NCBI GenBank assembly: GCA_036971615.1
Contig: JAYKKR010000003.1
Coordinates: forward strand, 1,426,001-1,490,000
Direction: 5' to 3'
Origin: Amyloporia xantha
Taxonomy: Eukaryota > Basidiomycota > Agaricomycetes > Polyporales > Adustoporiaceae
DNA length: 64,000 bases
Below, piece by piece: positions 32,718-43,491 of this stretch; position 1 is the stretch's first letter; every line of letters begins with the position of its first letter. The position numbers were made by a program, and so were the translations under genes. The notes under the pieces are model-generated. The model made no database searches and was not told the DNA's origin. It saw only the letters and a list, made by a program, of their open reading frames with translations.

Positions 32718-33667
32718 ATGGAAGACCCCGAGAAGGAAATCGAGGGCGTCGTCCTCTCCCTCACCTCCGCCCTCAATCCCGACATCCAAAAGGCCGCCGT
32801 CCTCAGGTCCGTGCTCGCCCTTCTGTGCACTCCTGGTCCCCCCTGACACCCCCCGCCGCCGCCGCACACAGATACTTCACCCCCGACGCGTCCTTCCGCC
32901 ACCCCCTCTGCACCGTCCCCCCCTCCTCCGCCCTCCCGCCCCCGTCCCCAGGTCTCACCCAGTCCACCGTCCCCCGCTTCTCCCGAAACATCGCCCCCGC
33001 CCGCCTCACCCGCGCCTCGCCCAACTCGCGCGACACCATCCTCCGCATCTACCAGTGGTACCGCGTCCTCTCCCCGCGCCTCGTCGTCCACGTCCGCTCC
33101 GCAACCTACGACCCCCGCCGCAACGAGATGTGGCTCGAGGTCGTGCAGACATTCCATATGTTCTTCAGCCCATTCGCCCCTGCCGAGGCTCGGTGCGTCG
33201 TGTGTCGCCCCTCTCTCTCAATTATCTTACTCTCCATGCAGCCTCATCACGCACCTCATCCTCCGCCCCGAAGACCCCTCGGACGCCCCCGCTGAGCCGA
33301 CCACGCGCCCCCGCTTCCTCATCGCCGCCCAAGAAGACTTCTACCACCCCGAGAACCTCATGGCCCTCCTCGTCCCCCCGCTCGTCCCGCTCGTGAACAT
33401 CCTCCTTCTCCTCGGCACCTACGCAAGCATCCTCGGCGCGTGGTTCGGGCGTGTTCTCGGTGAGTCGTCGTCTGCCCTGTTTTCCTCGCCTGATGGCTTC
33501 TTTGCGTCCTCGCTGCTGTGACTGACTAGCACGCTAACATGACTTGCGCAGGTTTGTGGTCCGTGCGCGAGCGCAGCGTGAAGCTGCAGCCAGTGGGGGA
33601 GCCGCTGCCAGCACAGGGGCAAGAAGAAGTACGGGCATTGGAGGGTGCAGGTGAGGAGGGGAAATGA
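32718..33667 (+). CDS. SigF-like NTF2 family membrane protein
   Basis: Four exons: 32718-32806, 32872-33192, 33242-33459 and 33552-33667, all GT-AG with matching phase. The protein starts MEDPEKEIEGVVLSLTSALN, continues RYFTPDASFRHPLCTV, then VLSPRLVVHVRSATYDPRRN and MWLEVVQTFHMFFSPF, a cone-like NTF2/SnoaL fold of the type found in fungal SigF-like proteins. The third exon carries FLIAAQEDFYHPENLMALL and a hydrophobic segment LVNILLLLGTYASILGAWF, so it is probably membrane-bound. The short tail is Glu-rich. The catalytic or carrier role of these proteins is not established. The start is the first ATG after the upstream non-coding stretch and fits the usual beginning of the family. Confidence 0.8.
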
Positions 33668-36600
33668 GGGTGATCATGGTGAGGATGGAGGGGAGGGCCG
33701 GTCGATTGGTCGGCCGTTCGATTGGCGCACGTGAATAATCGCGCATCGTAACACCAGCGGGCGCAAATCACGGTCTCTTTTTTCTCAACTGTGCAATTTG
33801 TCACTTGAAACCCCTTAAGCTAGTTTATTACAAATGCCATCAGGCTTATTTGTGTTCTTTTGTGTCTGTAGACAAAATGTAGTGTACAAAGTCAACTAGG
33901 CGGTATAGTCAGATCTTGCAAAGTGTTTGTCAATGCCCATTTAATTGTACCCGAGCACAGCGAGGGGGGGAGGACGCGCGGAAGGTGGGCCCTCTTCACG
34001 CGCCTGGCGAAATGACTGCTCACCGCGGATAATTTTGAGTCCCATTCATAGATCAATACCATGACCGGGTGCCTTCAAATCCTGCAATACTAGGCCGACA
34101 GTCACAGTCATATTCTCATCACTCTCAGCCACCGACTTGGACACGCCGTGACCTATCCATCATGACGTGCGACTGGGACTGTCTACGCCGTGCGCCAGCC
34201 AAATCCAACCAATGGACAGTAGACTCCGGTTATTGTGATGTCATGGCCACTATGTATTCATGGACGCGTAGAGGATAATTGTGAAGAGGTGTCGGTATGA
34301 GTGTGTTCTTGAATCCAGCGGGGGCAGTGCTCCGCCTGGTCCGCCGCTGGTAAGCTCCAAGTCTGTGTCCAGAGAGCAACGGGATGAGTAGAGCGCACAG
34401 GTCGTGATATGGTGGTATCGATGACCGCAGGCGAAATTGGGGAGAGTGATAGATCTGGAGCACTAGTGTCGGCGCGAGAGGGGCGAACCGTGTGAAGGGC
34501 TCGTGCGAGGTGCCTGGGATGCTGGGACGGACACGGATCTGAGAAGACAGTCGCTCGCGCTCGAATACGCGCCCATGTGACGGTGGTGTCACTGTGTCTC
34601 GACGCCGACTCGGATGCAGTGAAACTCGCCGCTGAAGTCAGCGCAGTAGCCGTCATATCTGGCAGGTGTCGATCAAGTTTCGATTTCGAACTTCAAGGAA
34701 GAATTGCGGAGTATTGGACGAGCGGGGTGGCGATACAAGTTAGTGAGCCCTAGCGGACGAGACTGGGTAAACGTTCGGAACAAGAAAAGGAGGACGCTGA
34801 AGGCGCGTAGGTGGAGTCGATTGCCTAGACTATAGAGCCAACGGGATTCGTGATGCTGCATAGCATCGATATGTCGAAGCCTATCCCACTGGAGATGGTA
34901 TCGGACTGAAGGCCTGAGGGACGAAGAGTCAAAGACGAAATGGCTGCGCGACATCAGAGCTGACAGAGCCCAATGTGTCATGTGAGCGTTTTGGTCAGTG
35001 AGGATGTCTTGGACGCTCCAGAAGGTTTCGGTTTCGATTCGCATGCCCAGAGTTAAGGCCAGCTGGCGGTCTTCCGGCTTCTGGGTGACGTGAACACAGA
35101 GCTTGGCAGAAATAACATGTGCGTACACGCCGTCTCCGTGAGCAATTGCCACAAGAATCGTACGAACGTACCGACACGCGGTACACTGTGAGGTTCATTC
35201 GCAATCCGGCGGTGACCACCCCTCGACTATCACCCTTCGCCGCACGCAGACGGCTCTGAACTGCAGTACCATCGCATACGCGGAGCGGGTGGTCAGTTCT
35301 ACTAGTATCGCACGGTACCCACCTGTCAGTCTACTTCATCAGATAGGGCACAATTTTCTCAGGGAGCGACGAACAGCACCTTATTTGCGACTCCACCGAC
35401 TGACACTGCACATGTCCGTGCCGCAGGGTGAAGTTTATCCGCCCATGCATCGCAGCTAGAGCTCTGGGCAATGGGCAATGGGCATTGAATGCCGCGTTCC
35501 CCGACAGATGCTGTCCCAAAGGACGTGCAGAGGCATAACATCAGCTTCTCTGATGAGATGCAACATGGGCACGTACGAATTTGTGGCGTCTTCGATCAAG
35601 TTGTGGTTCGTCCAAGCTTCGAGCCGTGGCGTGTGCCACCCGAGGTAGCTCCGCTTTGTGCCAAGCTGGTGCTCAGGAAAACTTGGTGAGTTTGATGGTC
35701 TTCCGCCTGTGTGCACAAGTGGCAATGTTCTTCAGGAGTCAGATGCATGTCCCGACGAGTATCCGCATTGTCCGCCCGGTCAGAGCGCCGCTGGGCTGAT
35801 CAAGTGTCTCAAGGCGGCATTACTCGGTAGAAGTACGAACCTCGCGGTGCAGCGCCAGAGATACTGGACGGCGCAGGCCACTCACTAGCAAATGGAGCAC
35901 TGGGCACAGGGGAGCTCAGACGTTCATCGATTTGGAGGGTGTCCGCTTCTACCACATTAAACGCTGTCAAGATGACCTACGCAGGGCGTATATATATGTA
36001 CTTGGAAATAGAAGAGTTGGATCCATTCAGATGTGCCTGTACCTGACCCGACGTGCGAATGGCTAGAAGTTCACGGATGAATTTCAGTTCGCGGTTCACG
36101 GACGCGCCGCGGCTGCGGGCTTCGCGGGTTCAAACCACTCTGATGCCGGTATCTGGAACATTTTTTCCTTGACTCTATCCAACATCCCTGTTAATATGTA
36201 CATAGAACTATGTATATTAGTGCAAAATACGAGCTTTAGACTGCTCTGAAAAGCACAGGGAAGTTGAAAAATGAAGGATTTCTGTTTTGGGAAGTAGCTT
36301 ACATAACACAACCTGGCCGTTTTCAGAGGTCACAGGCAAAGCAGATCACTGAATTCATGGAGACGGTCAAACTTCCGGTCAATACATAGTTGTCTCAGAC
36401 TGCGGCTGCGCAATACGACTGTCACGTGCCATACCACTTGGAATGAAGGTAGAATCAGCGCTCAGCCAGCTTCGACGCTGAGTTGATAAACCTGTGCTGT
36501 GCGGTGTCGTGTTCTCAGTCGATTGTTCGCGGAGGGAACACCTAGGATTGTATCAGTAACTCGTGCTATCGGTGAGCAGCGGGCTGTCCTCGGTTTCTAT

Positions 36601-37313
36601 GACACTGGTGTACTAGTCAGCGTCATCAGTCATGGCAAGACGTAAAGATTCGGACGAACAAGGTCGATCTCTCTGCGCAGCCAGGACCAAACTCTCGGGT
36701 CTTCATTGTAAATAAGTGATATGCTGTAACTTCTCGGCCCAACTGATTGGTACACCAGGGTCGAGGGTTGTAGGGTCAGTCCGAAGTGCTCATTTTCTGT
36801 CACCGGTCTACTTCAGGTTGATGAATGGGTATGCACGATTTTTAGAGTACCGTTCTGGTCAGTTGATTGACAATAGAGAGATGCCACAGCTGTCAACGAG
36901 CGCCACGATGTATTATCTTCACAGGAAGGATTCTTAAAACGCTGAGCAAGACTGCAGCAAATGTCGACGACGATAATGAATCTTGGTGCATCTGCGGTCA
37001 CATATCAGGTTTTTGCACTGATCAACTGATCAGACAATATCACAAGGACGATGTGCTACGATGACGTCTAGCCACGGAAGGGCTGTCCGATATCTCTATT
37101 CTGTTTCGGACAGCCGTGTCAGTCGAGTGATTCTTCTATGGCATCTAGCCTTGAGTATGGCTGAACACCGTGTCTACCTTCACGTCACGCAGCCGCAGCA
37201 CACATCTGTAAGCACCCATAAAGCGAGTCACTTCTGAGAACTATGCAGCTCAAAACCTCTCGTCTTAACTGTCAGGGCCTACTAGAATACCCCCCCACTC
37301 GAACTACACTTCC
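33668..37313. other. Long gene-poor interval
   Basis: 3.6 kb without a recognisable gene. On the minus strand, frames of 120-160 codons at 34230-35219 could be exons of an unknown or decayed gene, and 35456-35725 is open on both strands, but splice sites and family resemblance are lacking. The rest is AT-richer and stop-dense. Confidence 0.4.
37081..37115. repeat. Perfect 10-bp inverted repeat (GGCTGTCCGA/TCGGACAGCC)
   Basis: Arms at 37081-37090 and 37106-37115 around a 15-base AT-rich loop, about 200 bp upstream of the zinc-finger gene. It could be an operator-like site or a transposon remnant. Confidence 0.6.
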
Positions 37314-38565
37314 ATGTTTCAACAACAAATGGAGTCCACCTTTATAAATTACAATTCTGTATACAATCCAAGGTCTGAACTACCTCCCAGATTGCGTTTA
37401 TACAGTATTCCTTACTCTATCACCAGCAACACTGATTACGATTTCCACGCTGAAACCGTGTCAAATTTCCCACCTGCAACCATTTCTTCGATCGAGCAAA
37501 ATCTTATGATGGACATGCGACGTGAGATAAGGGCGCAGCTAAATGATGGTCATATGCATGGTACAGTAGATCCTACTATATAATTGTCTGTTTTGTCCTG
37601 ATTTGGCTTCAGCCGCTCAAAGCCAGAACGTCGGCGGTTATTCTGAACAACCACCGGAAACGTTCACTACACGAGCGGAACCGCACCGAGATCAAATTGG
37701 ACCATCTGTCACTTCAATCGGGATTCCTCGCAGCGTTCAACATGATTTCATGGTGCTGTTGCGAGACATCGCTATTCGGAACGCATCATTCCCGTTCCAA
37801 TTCCCAGTCCTCTGGCAGATCATCGAATGCATGCGGGACTCCCACACGGTTATGCATATCCAGATCGAGCGTGCCGTTGCAGATTCATCTTCCATCATTG
37901 TTCATTCCACCGACCATACCGCATCTCTGGCAGCAGTTGAAGACGTGCACTTCCTGCAACTGCCCATCGGCGGATCAACTTCGAACGATGGGGGTTCATC
38001 TTCGCAACACCAGCGCCACGACAGCAATCACTCACAAGCATTGATGACTGATCATGGCGGAGGTGGTTTGATACGCGTCGCAGGAGGTGAACTCCATATG
38101 CCGCAAGCGCCAACAATCTTCGCGCATCCTCCCCCGATGCACGCGGCACATGACTCTATTTGGCATGACGACTGCGATGCAGAAAACGTCGAAGCTCTCG
38201 CCAATTTAACCCTCTTTGATCCAGTCCAGGCTCCTGTCTCTCCCCCTGCCGGCTTCAGTCCAGTCGGAGAAAGTTTCAGGTGCCTCTGGCCACTATGCGA
38301 TCATCATTTCAGTGGCCACCCAACAGACTCCAATGTCGTGACTCACATGAAACATTGTCACTTCTCTGGGGAGACTGTGTCTCCGAAGGAGCAGGTTCTG
38401 TGCCAGTGGGAGAGATGTGGGAAGCCCATCCAGTATGGCAATCTTGGGAAACACATCGCCGGAACACACCTGCGTCTCAAAAGAGTGGCGTGTGAAAAAT
38501 GCGGCCTTCTGCTCTGTCGCTCTGATGCACTCGCACGCCATCTGCGGGTTGTTCACCGTGCATAG
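37314..38565 (+). CDS. C2H2 zinc-finger protein, probable transcription factor
   Basis: Two exons, 37314-37560 and 37613-38565, joined across a 52-bp intron (phase 1). The first ~300 residues have no recognised domain and are Ser/His/Gln-rich, with a possible regulatory helix near HDFMVLLRDIAIRNASFPFQ. Three C-terminal zinc fingers follow: CLWPLCDHHF...H-x4-H, CQWERCGKPI with HIAGTH, and CEKCGLLLCRSDALARHLRV ending in VH. The first two have C-x4-C spacing as in GLI/fungal C2H2 proteins; the last has C-x2-C. The fingers end within a few residues of the stop codon. It likely binds DNA in the nucleus; targets are unknown. The coding sequence reads without lesions. Confidence 0.8.
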
Positions 38566-40884
38566 AGGAGACACCCTGTCAGGTGACTTACTATTCTTCG
38601 CATGTATCGATATCTTTCATTGACCATCTATGTCCCAGACACGCAATAACTGACCCTCAAGTACTCAACAACACTTAAAGATTCATCAAATTTAGGTTCA
38701 AAGCTATGTCGTGATCTTCAGCCCAGTTCAGAAGAGCAATACTGTAATATATCTAGGGGTCGTGTGGATCGTAGAAAGTGACTGATTGAAGCGCCGCACA
38801 TGTATACAATAGTATTGAAACACCACCCTAATCTATCTAGTTTTAGTTACAACTCGTAGTACAGCCTCTATAGCAGAGAGATTTTCAGCAATTCATTGAT
38901 TCAGATCTGCTCTCTGTTTTCGACCGGGAAAAGGGTTGCATGCTTTATGTTAGAGATAGAAAGGAACTTCTACCCACTCATACTGCAACCCTAGTTTCTT
39001 TGGGAATGCGGAGACGCAATGACAAGGACGTACGTTATATGGCATATCCGAGTATAGGATAAATGCATAACTGCACGCAGGGACGGCTCCGAGGACCTAT
39101 ATGTAGACAACTAGAGACCAGCGGTCGTTACCGCCCATGAGATAACGATCCACGAAGAGTAGAGGAGCAACTCATACTTTGATCGATCTGGGATTGACTC
39201 ACTCACATCGATCATGCTGATCTTAAAATCTGGCCACGAGGATAACGTACTTCATCTCGCTCTCCGGGTATCTTCGCGGATCTATTACATTGGTAGCGTG
39301 GCGGCCTCGTGGAAGATACAAACACTTTCGGAATGTTAAGCCTCAGCCCGAAGGGAGGGTTAGTGGATTACAGCAGACATCCAATGTTTCGTATCCCGCA
39401 GACATGATATATCATATCATGTCCGACCGCCACAAGCCGTCACAAGTCTCAGCGGCCTTGATGGAGGTGGACTTTTTTACAATCTGATCGTTATTTGTAT
39501 TGCACCCGGATTCGCAGGCACAAGGCACCTCCAGTCTGCATAACGATCATAAGTGAATAATTCTCGCCAGCGGCATAAATCAGCGTATGCGTACTTTAGG
39601 ACGGCCAGGGAAAACACAGCGCTTCCCAAAGCTTTCCATGATTTGTGTATCATCTAAACTGTCACCAACGCAGATGCTTCGTACTCGGCGGCACCAAGTA
39701 GGTGACATGATGATCTGAGCACGTACTTTGAATCACTGAAAAAATAGATTTGTTCATGACATTTCCCATTGCCGATGCCACTGGCAGTTGGCATTATCCT
39801 GTACATAAACACCTCGTGGCACGTATTAGTGCCAGCCAGTCACCGTTACGGAAGAAAGAGTGTCATTTTTGGTGGCGTCGACTGTCACAATCGGACTGAT
39901 AGAGCCACCGTTAAGTATTCGCAAGCAGTTCAATTTTGCGAATGTTCAAAATCCCAAATGACCTGTCATTTGGTTATCAATTGATGTACGGTGTATGGTG
40001 CTGACAAATCAGCTCCACCTTGTTGCACCCGCAACATTTACCCGCTCACGTGACAAGCAAGCGAGTGTATGATTCGCTGAGGCTCGTTGCGGGTCTTCAC
40101 GTGATGGCGGTCGTCGCAATTGGTGTCTTTCTGTCTTTTCGTCGGCTCCCTGGCGCTGCTGTTCTTGGCATGCATTTGGGACTACATTAGCAAGAGTCCT
40201 CTAAAATTACATGCTGTAGAGGAAGCAAATGATGAGGGGGAGATAATGGAAGATGACACCAGCTGCCTGCAATGCCCCTGCATATCGCGTCGGTGCATAC
40301 ATGATGATCCCAGCGATTCATCGTTCCGAGTCCCTACTTGATCAAGATTCAATGTAAGTTTCGAAATCGAGCGTCATATGTCATGCGTCCAATCTCAATA
40401 AGTACATGGCACCTGACATGAGACCTGCAACAATGGTGACTAGAGGTCATTTGGGCTCGGGCGGGCGGAGCAGCGCCGTCTCTAACCAAGTTACTGTTTC
40501 AACCTGTTTCAACGCTTCAGTTGCGCTGATCACGTGCACTCCGCCGTGCGCTCTGGACGCCGCCTGCCAGTGAGGCCCGAGGTCTCTGCCTACCCTCAGC
40601 ACTGCTGGATCGTGACTATGGACCGTGATACACGAGGATGAGTCAGTGGCCACTACTTGTCTTGTGCTGGATTAAATGCGCTTCTCGCCGCTGGTCTTCA
40701 ACGAATCAGCACAGGGCCCGGAAATTCTCAGGTTAATGTTCGTGACAGGAAGTCAGGAGTCAGCCCACTGGATCAGACTCTGAGAAGAGTAACGTGTACT
40801 AAAGTCATCCTAACACACCGAGTAACTCTGGTGCTTCCACCTTAAGGTCTATAGTAGAGGTGAAGGCATCCCCGATCGTTTTAG
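38566..40884. other. Gene-poor interval before the Argonaute relic
   Basis: No supported gene. A 73-codon frame at 40120-40341 starts with a hydrophobic stretch (FCLFVGSLALLFLACIW), but nothing supports expression or splicing. The rest is stop-dense. Confidence 0.4.
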
Positions 40885-41477
40885 ATGCCAGCAAACCAAC
40901 ATCCGCAGCCGTTAGAGAAGCAGTTATTCCTCTCAATCTCAATGGGAGGCCGAGAGGATTACCTCGTTCAGTTCGAGCGTGCGTACTATGTCCTTGCCTT
41001 ATTAACCGGCATGTCAGTTGACTGGAATCCTCCTGCGCCTGATCATCATCGCTTTGATACCACTCTCAGGGTGAAATCATTTGCCGTGAGCATCACTACC
41101 TTAACTATAGGATCAGTTATCCTCCAACGTGCTTGTCATTACGGTTTCAAAGAGCCCGTATATTTTGCCTTCTCCGGGGACACCCACACCTCACGCCAGA
41201 TTCCAGACATGTTACTCAAGACTGCAGTCAATATCTTGTCTCAGCTAAGAGGCTTCCTCAGCCATGTTCCGTACAAGTTTCACTCTTGAATGATTCAAGT
41301 ATGTTCGATGGCCTACCAATTATTATTCCTAATCAGCTAGCACAAGGAATAAAGGATCTTGAACACCCATCCAATATAGCTGCTGTCTGGATAGCTCAGA
41401 CAAAGTGGGCTCCTTCTGGACCCGTGGTTTACTACGCGGCGTGCTTAGCCACTGCCAATGCTGTCGTTCTCAAATGA
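40885..41477 (+). pseudogene. Argonaute relic (N-domain and linker fragment)
   Basis: The translation aligns by eye with the N-terminal part of the Argonaute at 46805-49912: RAYYVLALLTGMSVDW against RAYDLVLSLTGTQIDR, APDHHRF against APDHHRY, LRVKSFAVSITT against LRVNCFAVSITN, and in another frame SRHVTQDCSQYLVSAKRLPQ against SRHVAHDGSHRLVSAKRLPQ. At least one frameshift (about 41150-41230) separates the two parts, and nothing of PAZ, MID or PIWI follows. It lies on the opposite strand to the three other Argonaute genes, so it was inverted or moved before decaying. Confidence 0.85.
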
Positions 41478-41724
41478 GCTCCTGTCGCGCACTCTCAACC
41501 GTATTGTTGGAAAGGTTCAGATCACAATGTTCCTGATTTCATTTCAGTCGGCATGGATAAAACTAAACAGACAGGATCATAAGGCTGACCGGACAACATC
41601 GAAATGATCACTGGCAGGTATGTCTCATATCTGGAGCTACTTGGTACTGTTTCCGTCGCTAATCCTTCGAAAGTCTATTTTCACGAGGTGCAGGGAACTG
41701 TCTACTTTCGCGTTCTCATCGCCA

Positions 41725-43046
41725 ATGGTCCTGTTTCCCGCCTTGTTCGCTGCTCTTCAAGTGCAGCGTGTCTTCGCACACGGCTATGTCAGCCAAGTGT
41801 CCATTGACGGGAACCGGTATGCCGGCAATGCCCCTGGTCGTGACGCAAGTGAGTCATGCATGGTTGCCTTTCCACAATGTCGCTTTGTCGAGGCTTCCTC
41901 CGCATCGCTAACGCCGCCGATGCATACAGCCCCTAGCCCCATTCGTACAGTTGCCACCGACGGACCCGTGCAGAATACGTCCAGCCCGGAGCTCGCCTGT
42001 GGGGTGGGTGCCCTGAACGCCCAGCTTGATGCCGAGGCGGGTCCTGGCAGTGTAGTCAACTTTACATGGGTGTCGGGCAGTGGCGGAAACGTAAGCGCCT
42101 ATTCCTGCGCGAAGTGACGATGGCTCCCCGATTTTGATGAATTTGATTGCCAGTGGCCACACGAAGTCGGACCGGTCTTGACGTACATGGCATCGTGCGA
42201 TAATGCAACTAGTTGTGTGAGCTTCAACACGACCGTTGCTCTGTGGTTTAAGATCAACGAGGCAGGGAAGATGAGCGATGGTACTACTTGGGTCCAACAA
42301 GACATCAGTACGTCCCTTATATCCACGCTGGCTTTGTTCTGGTAGCTTAAGCCGGCGCTAGTGGATGGTTGGAACTTCAACATAACGCTTCCGGATAATC
42401 TTGCGCCTGGTGGATATCTCCTTCGCAACGAGGCGAGTGACTAGTAAACAGCATCGGTGGTCGATCGACTCACATTGCGTGTAGATCATCGGTCTGCAGA
42501 ACGGTATGTCACCAGGTGGCGCAGAGTTCTTTCCTTCTTGCACGCAACTCCGTGTGGGCGGAAATGATACAGGGATACCTGCTCCCAACGACACCGTCAC
42601 CTTCCCTGGCGCGTACAATGCAACAGACCCGGGTATTCTGTTCGACGTGAGTACTTGGAGGTGGATTTTCCTGTGACGGGCCAGACTTACTCGATGACTG
42701 TACACCATGTTAGGCATATACCGACCCTCATACGCCGTATATTTTCCCCGGGCCGCCCGTCGCTACCTTGGTGAACTCGACAGCACAGATGCCCGGCCAG
42801 CCACCTGAGCCTGTCGTTCCCTCTCCTGAAAAGGATGCTGAGCCTTTCGCCAGCCTCCCAATCTCAGCCTCTCCAGAAGACGCCCCTGATGTGCCCTTGG
42901 CTGGCCTTCCGATTTCTCCAATCTCTCCACTCCCAGAAGACGTTCCTGAGGCGCCCTTGGCCGATGCCATACCTGTCATCCCGGTACTTGTGGAACGAGG
43001 ACGACAGTCTCACCGTAGCCTGGTGGTACATCTTGGAGCGCATTAG
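41725..43046 (+). CDS. AA9 lytic polysaccharide monooxygenase
   Basis: Six exons: 41725-41848, 41940-42090, 42154-42307, 42362-42432, 42485-42646, 42714-43046. The signal peptide MVLFPALFAALQVQRVFA is followed by the mature N-terminus HGYVSQVSIDG, giving the copper-binding His1. The second His is in WPHEVGPVLTYMA and the axial Tyr is probably in TPYIFPGPPV. The usual Gln of the second shell appears as Glu (GGAEFFPSC). Secreted AA9 enzymes cut cellulose or hemicellulose oxidatively. The catalytic domain is followed by a ~85-residue Pro/Glu/Ala-rich tail with repeated PISxxPEDxPxxPLA in place of a cellulose-binding module. The intron after LLRNE starts with GC (GAG|GCGAGT), a GC-AG intron; no GT donor gives the right phase. 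Confidence 0.88.
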
Positions 43047-43491
43047 TAGCTCCTGTCCCTTCAAGTATCATGTCCTATCACGATTTTCTTTTCCTGTAGA
43101 CAGATTTTAACGTCAGAGGAATTTAGATTGTTCGAAACATCATATCCCCTCCTTGCCTATTTCCCAATACGCCAAGTTCTCACTTGGACGGAATTGATGA
43201 GAGCGCCATATTATTCATATTCTACGCCATGCGCCAAAGAAGGCCCACTGAGCTGTAACCGCAACACGATACAAGGTATTCTGATTAGCACATTTATAGA
43301 CAAAGTTCTGCATAGTGCACAGATTGCGTATGATGACAAGTCTCTTATGGCCGATATTCATACATGCCACAGTGGGCATCATGACACACGCATCAAAGAT
43401 GCAAGGTAAATCAAAACTTTCACTCTCCCAAAATCCTTCAGAGACCGGAAGTCAGCGTACGGCATGATATTTCGATCCTTATGCAGACGAC

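Noticed and set aside
34230..35219. Minus-strand frames of 120-160 codons as a possible gene
   Set aside because: No family resemblance, competing frames on both strands and no consistent splice sites.
42308..42361. Apparent stop and frameshift in the AA9 gene after WVQQDI
   Set aside because: They vanish when the acceptor GCGCTAG at 42355-42361 is used; the 54-bp intron then gives QQDIMDGWNF in frame.
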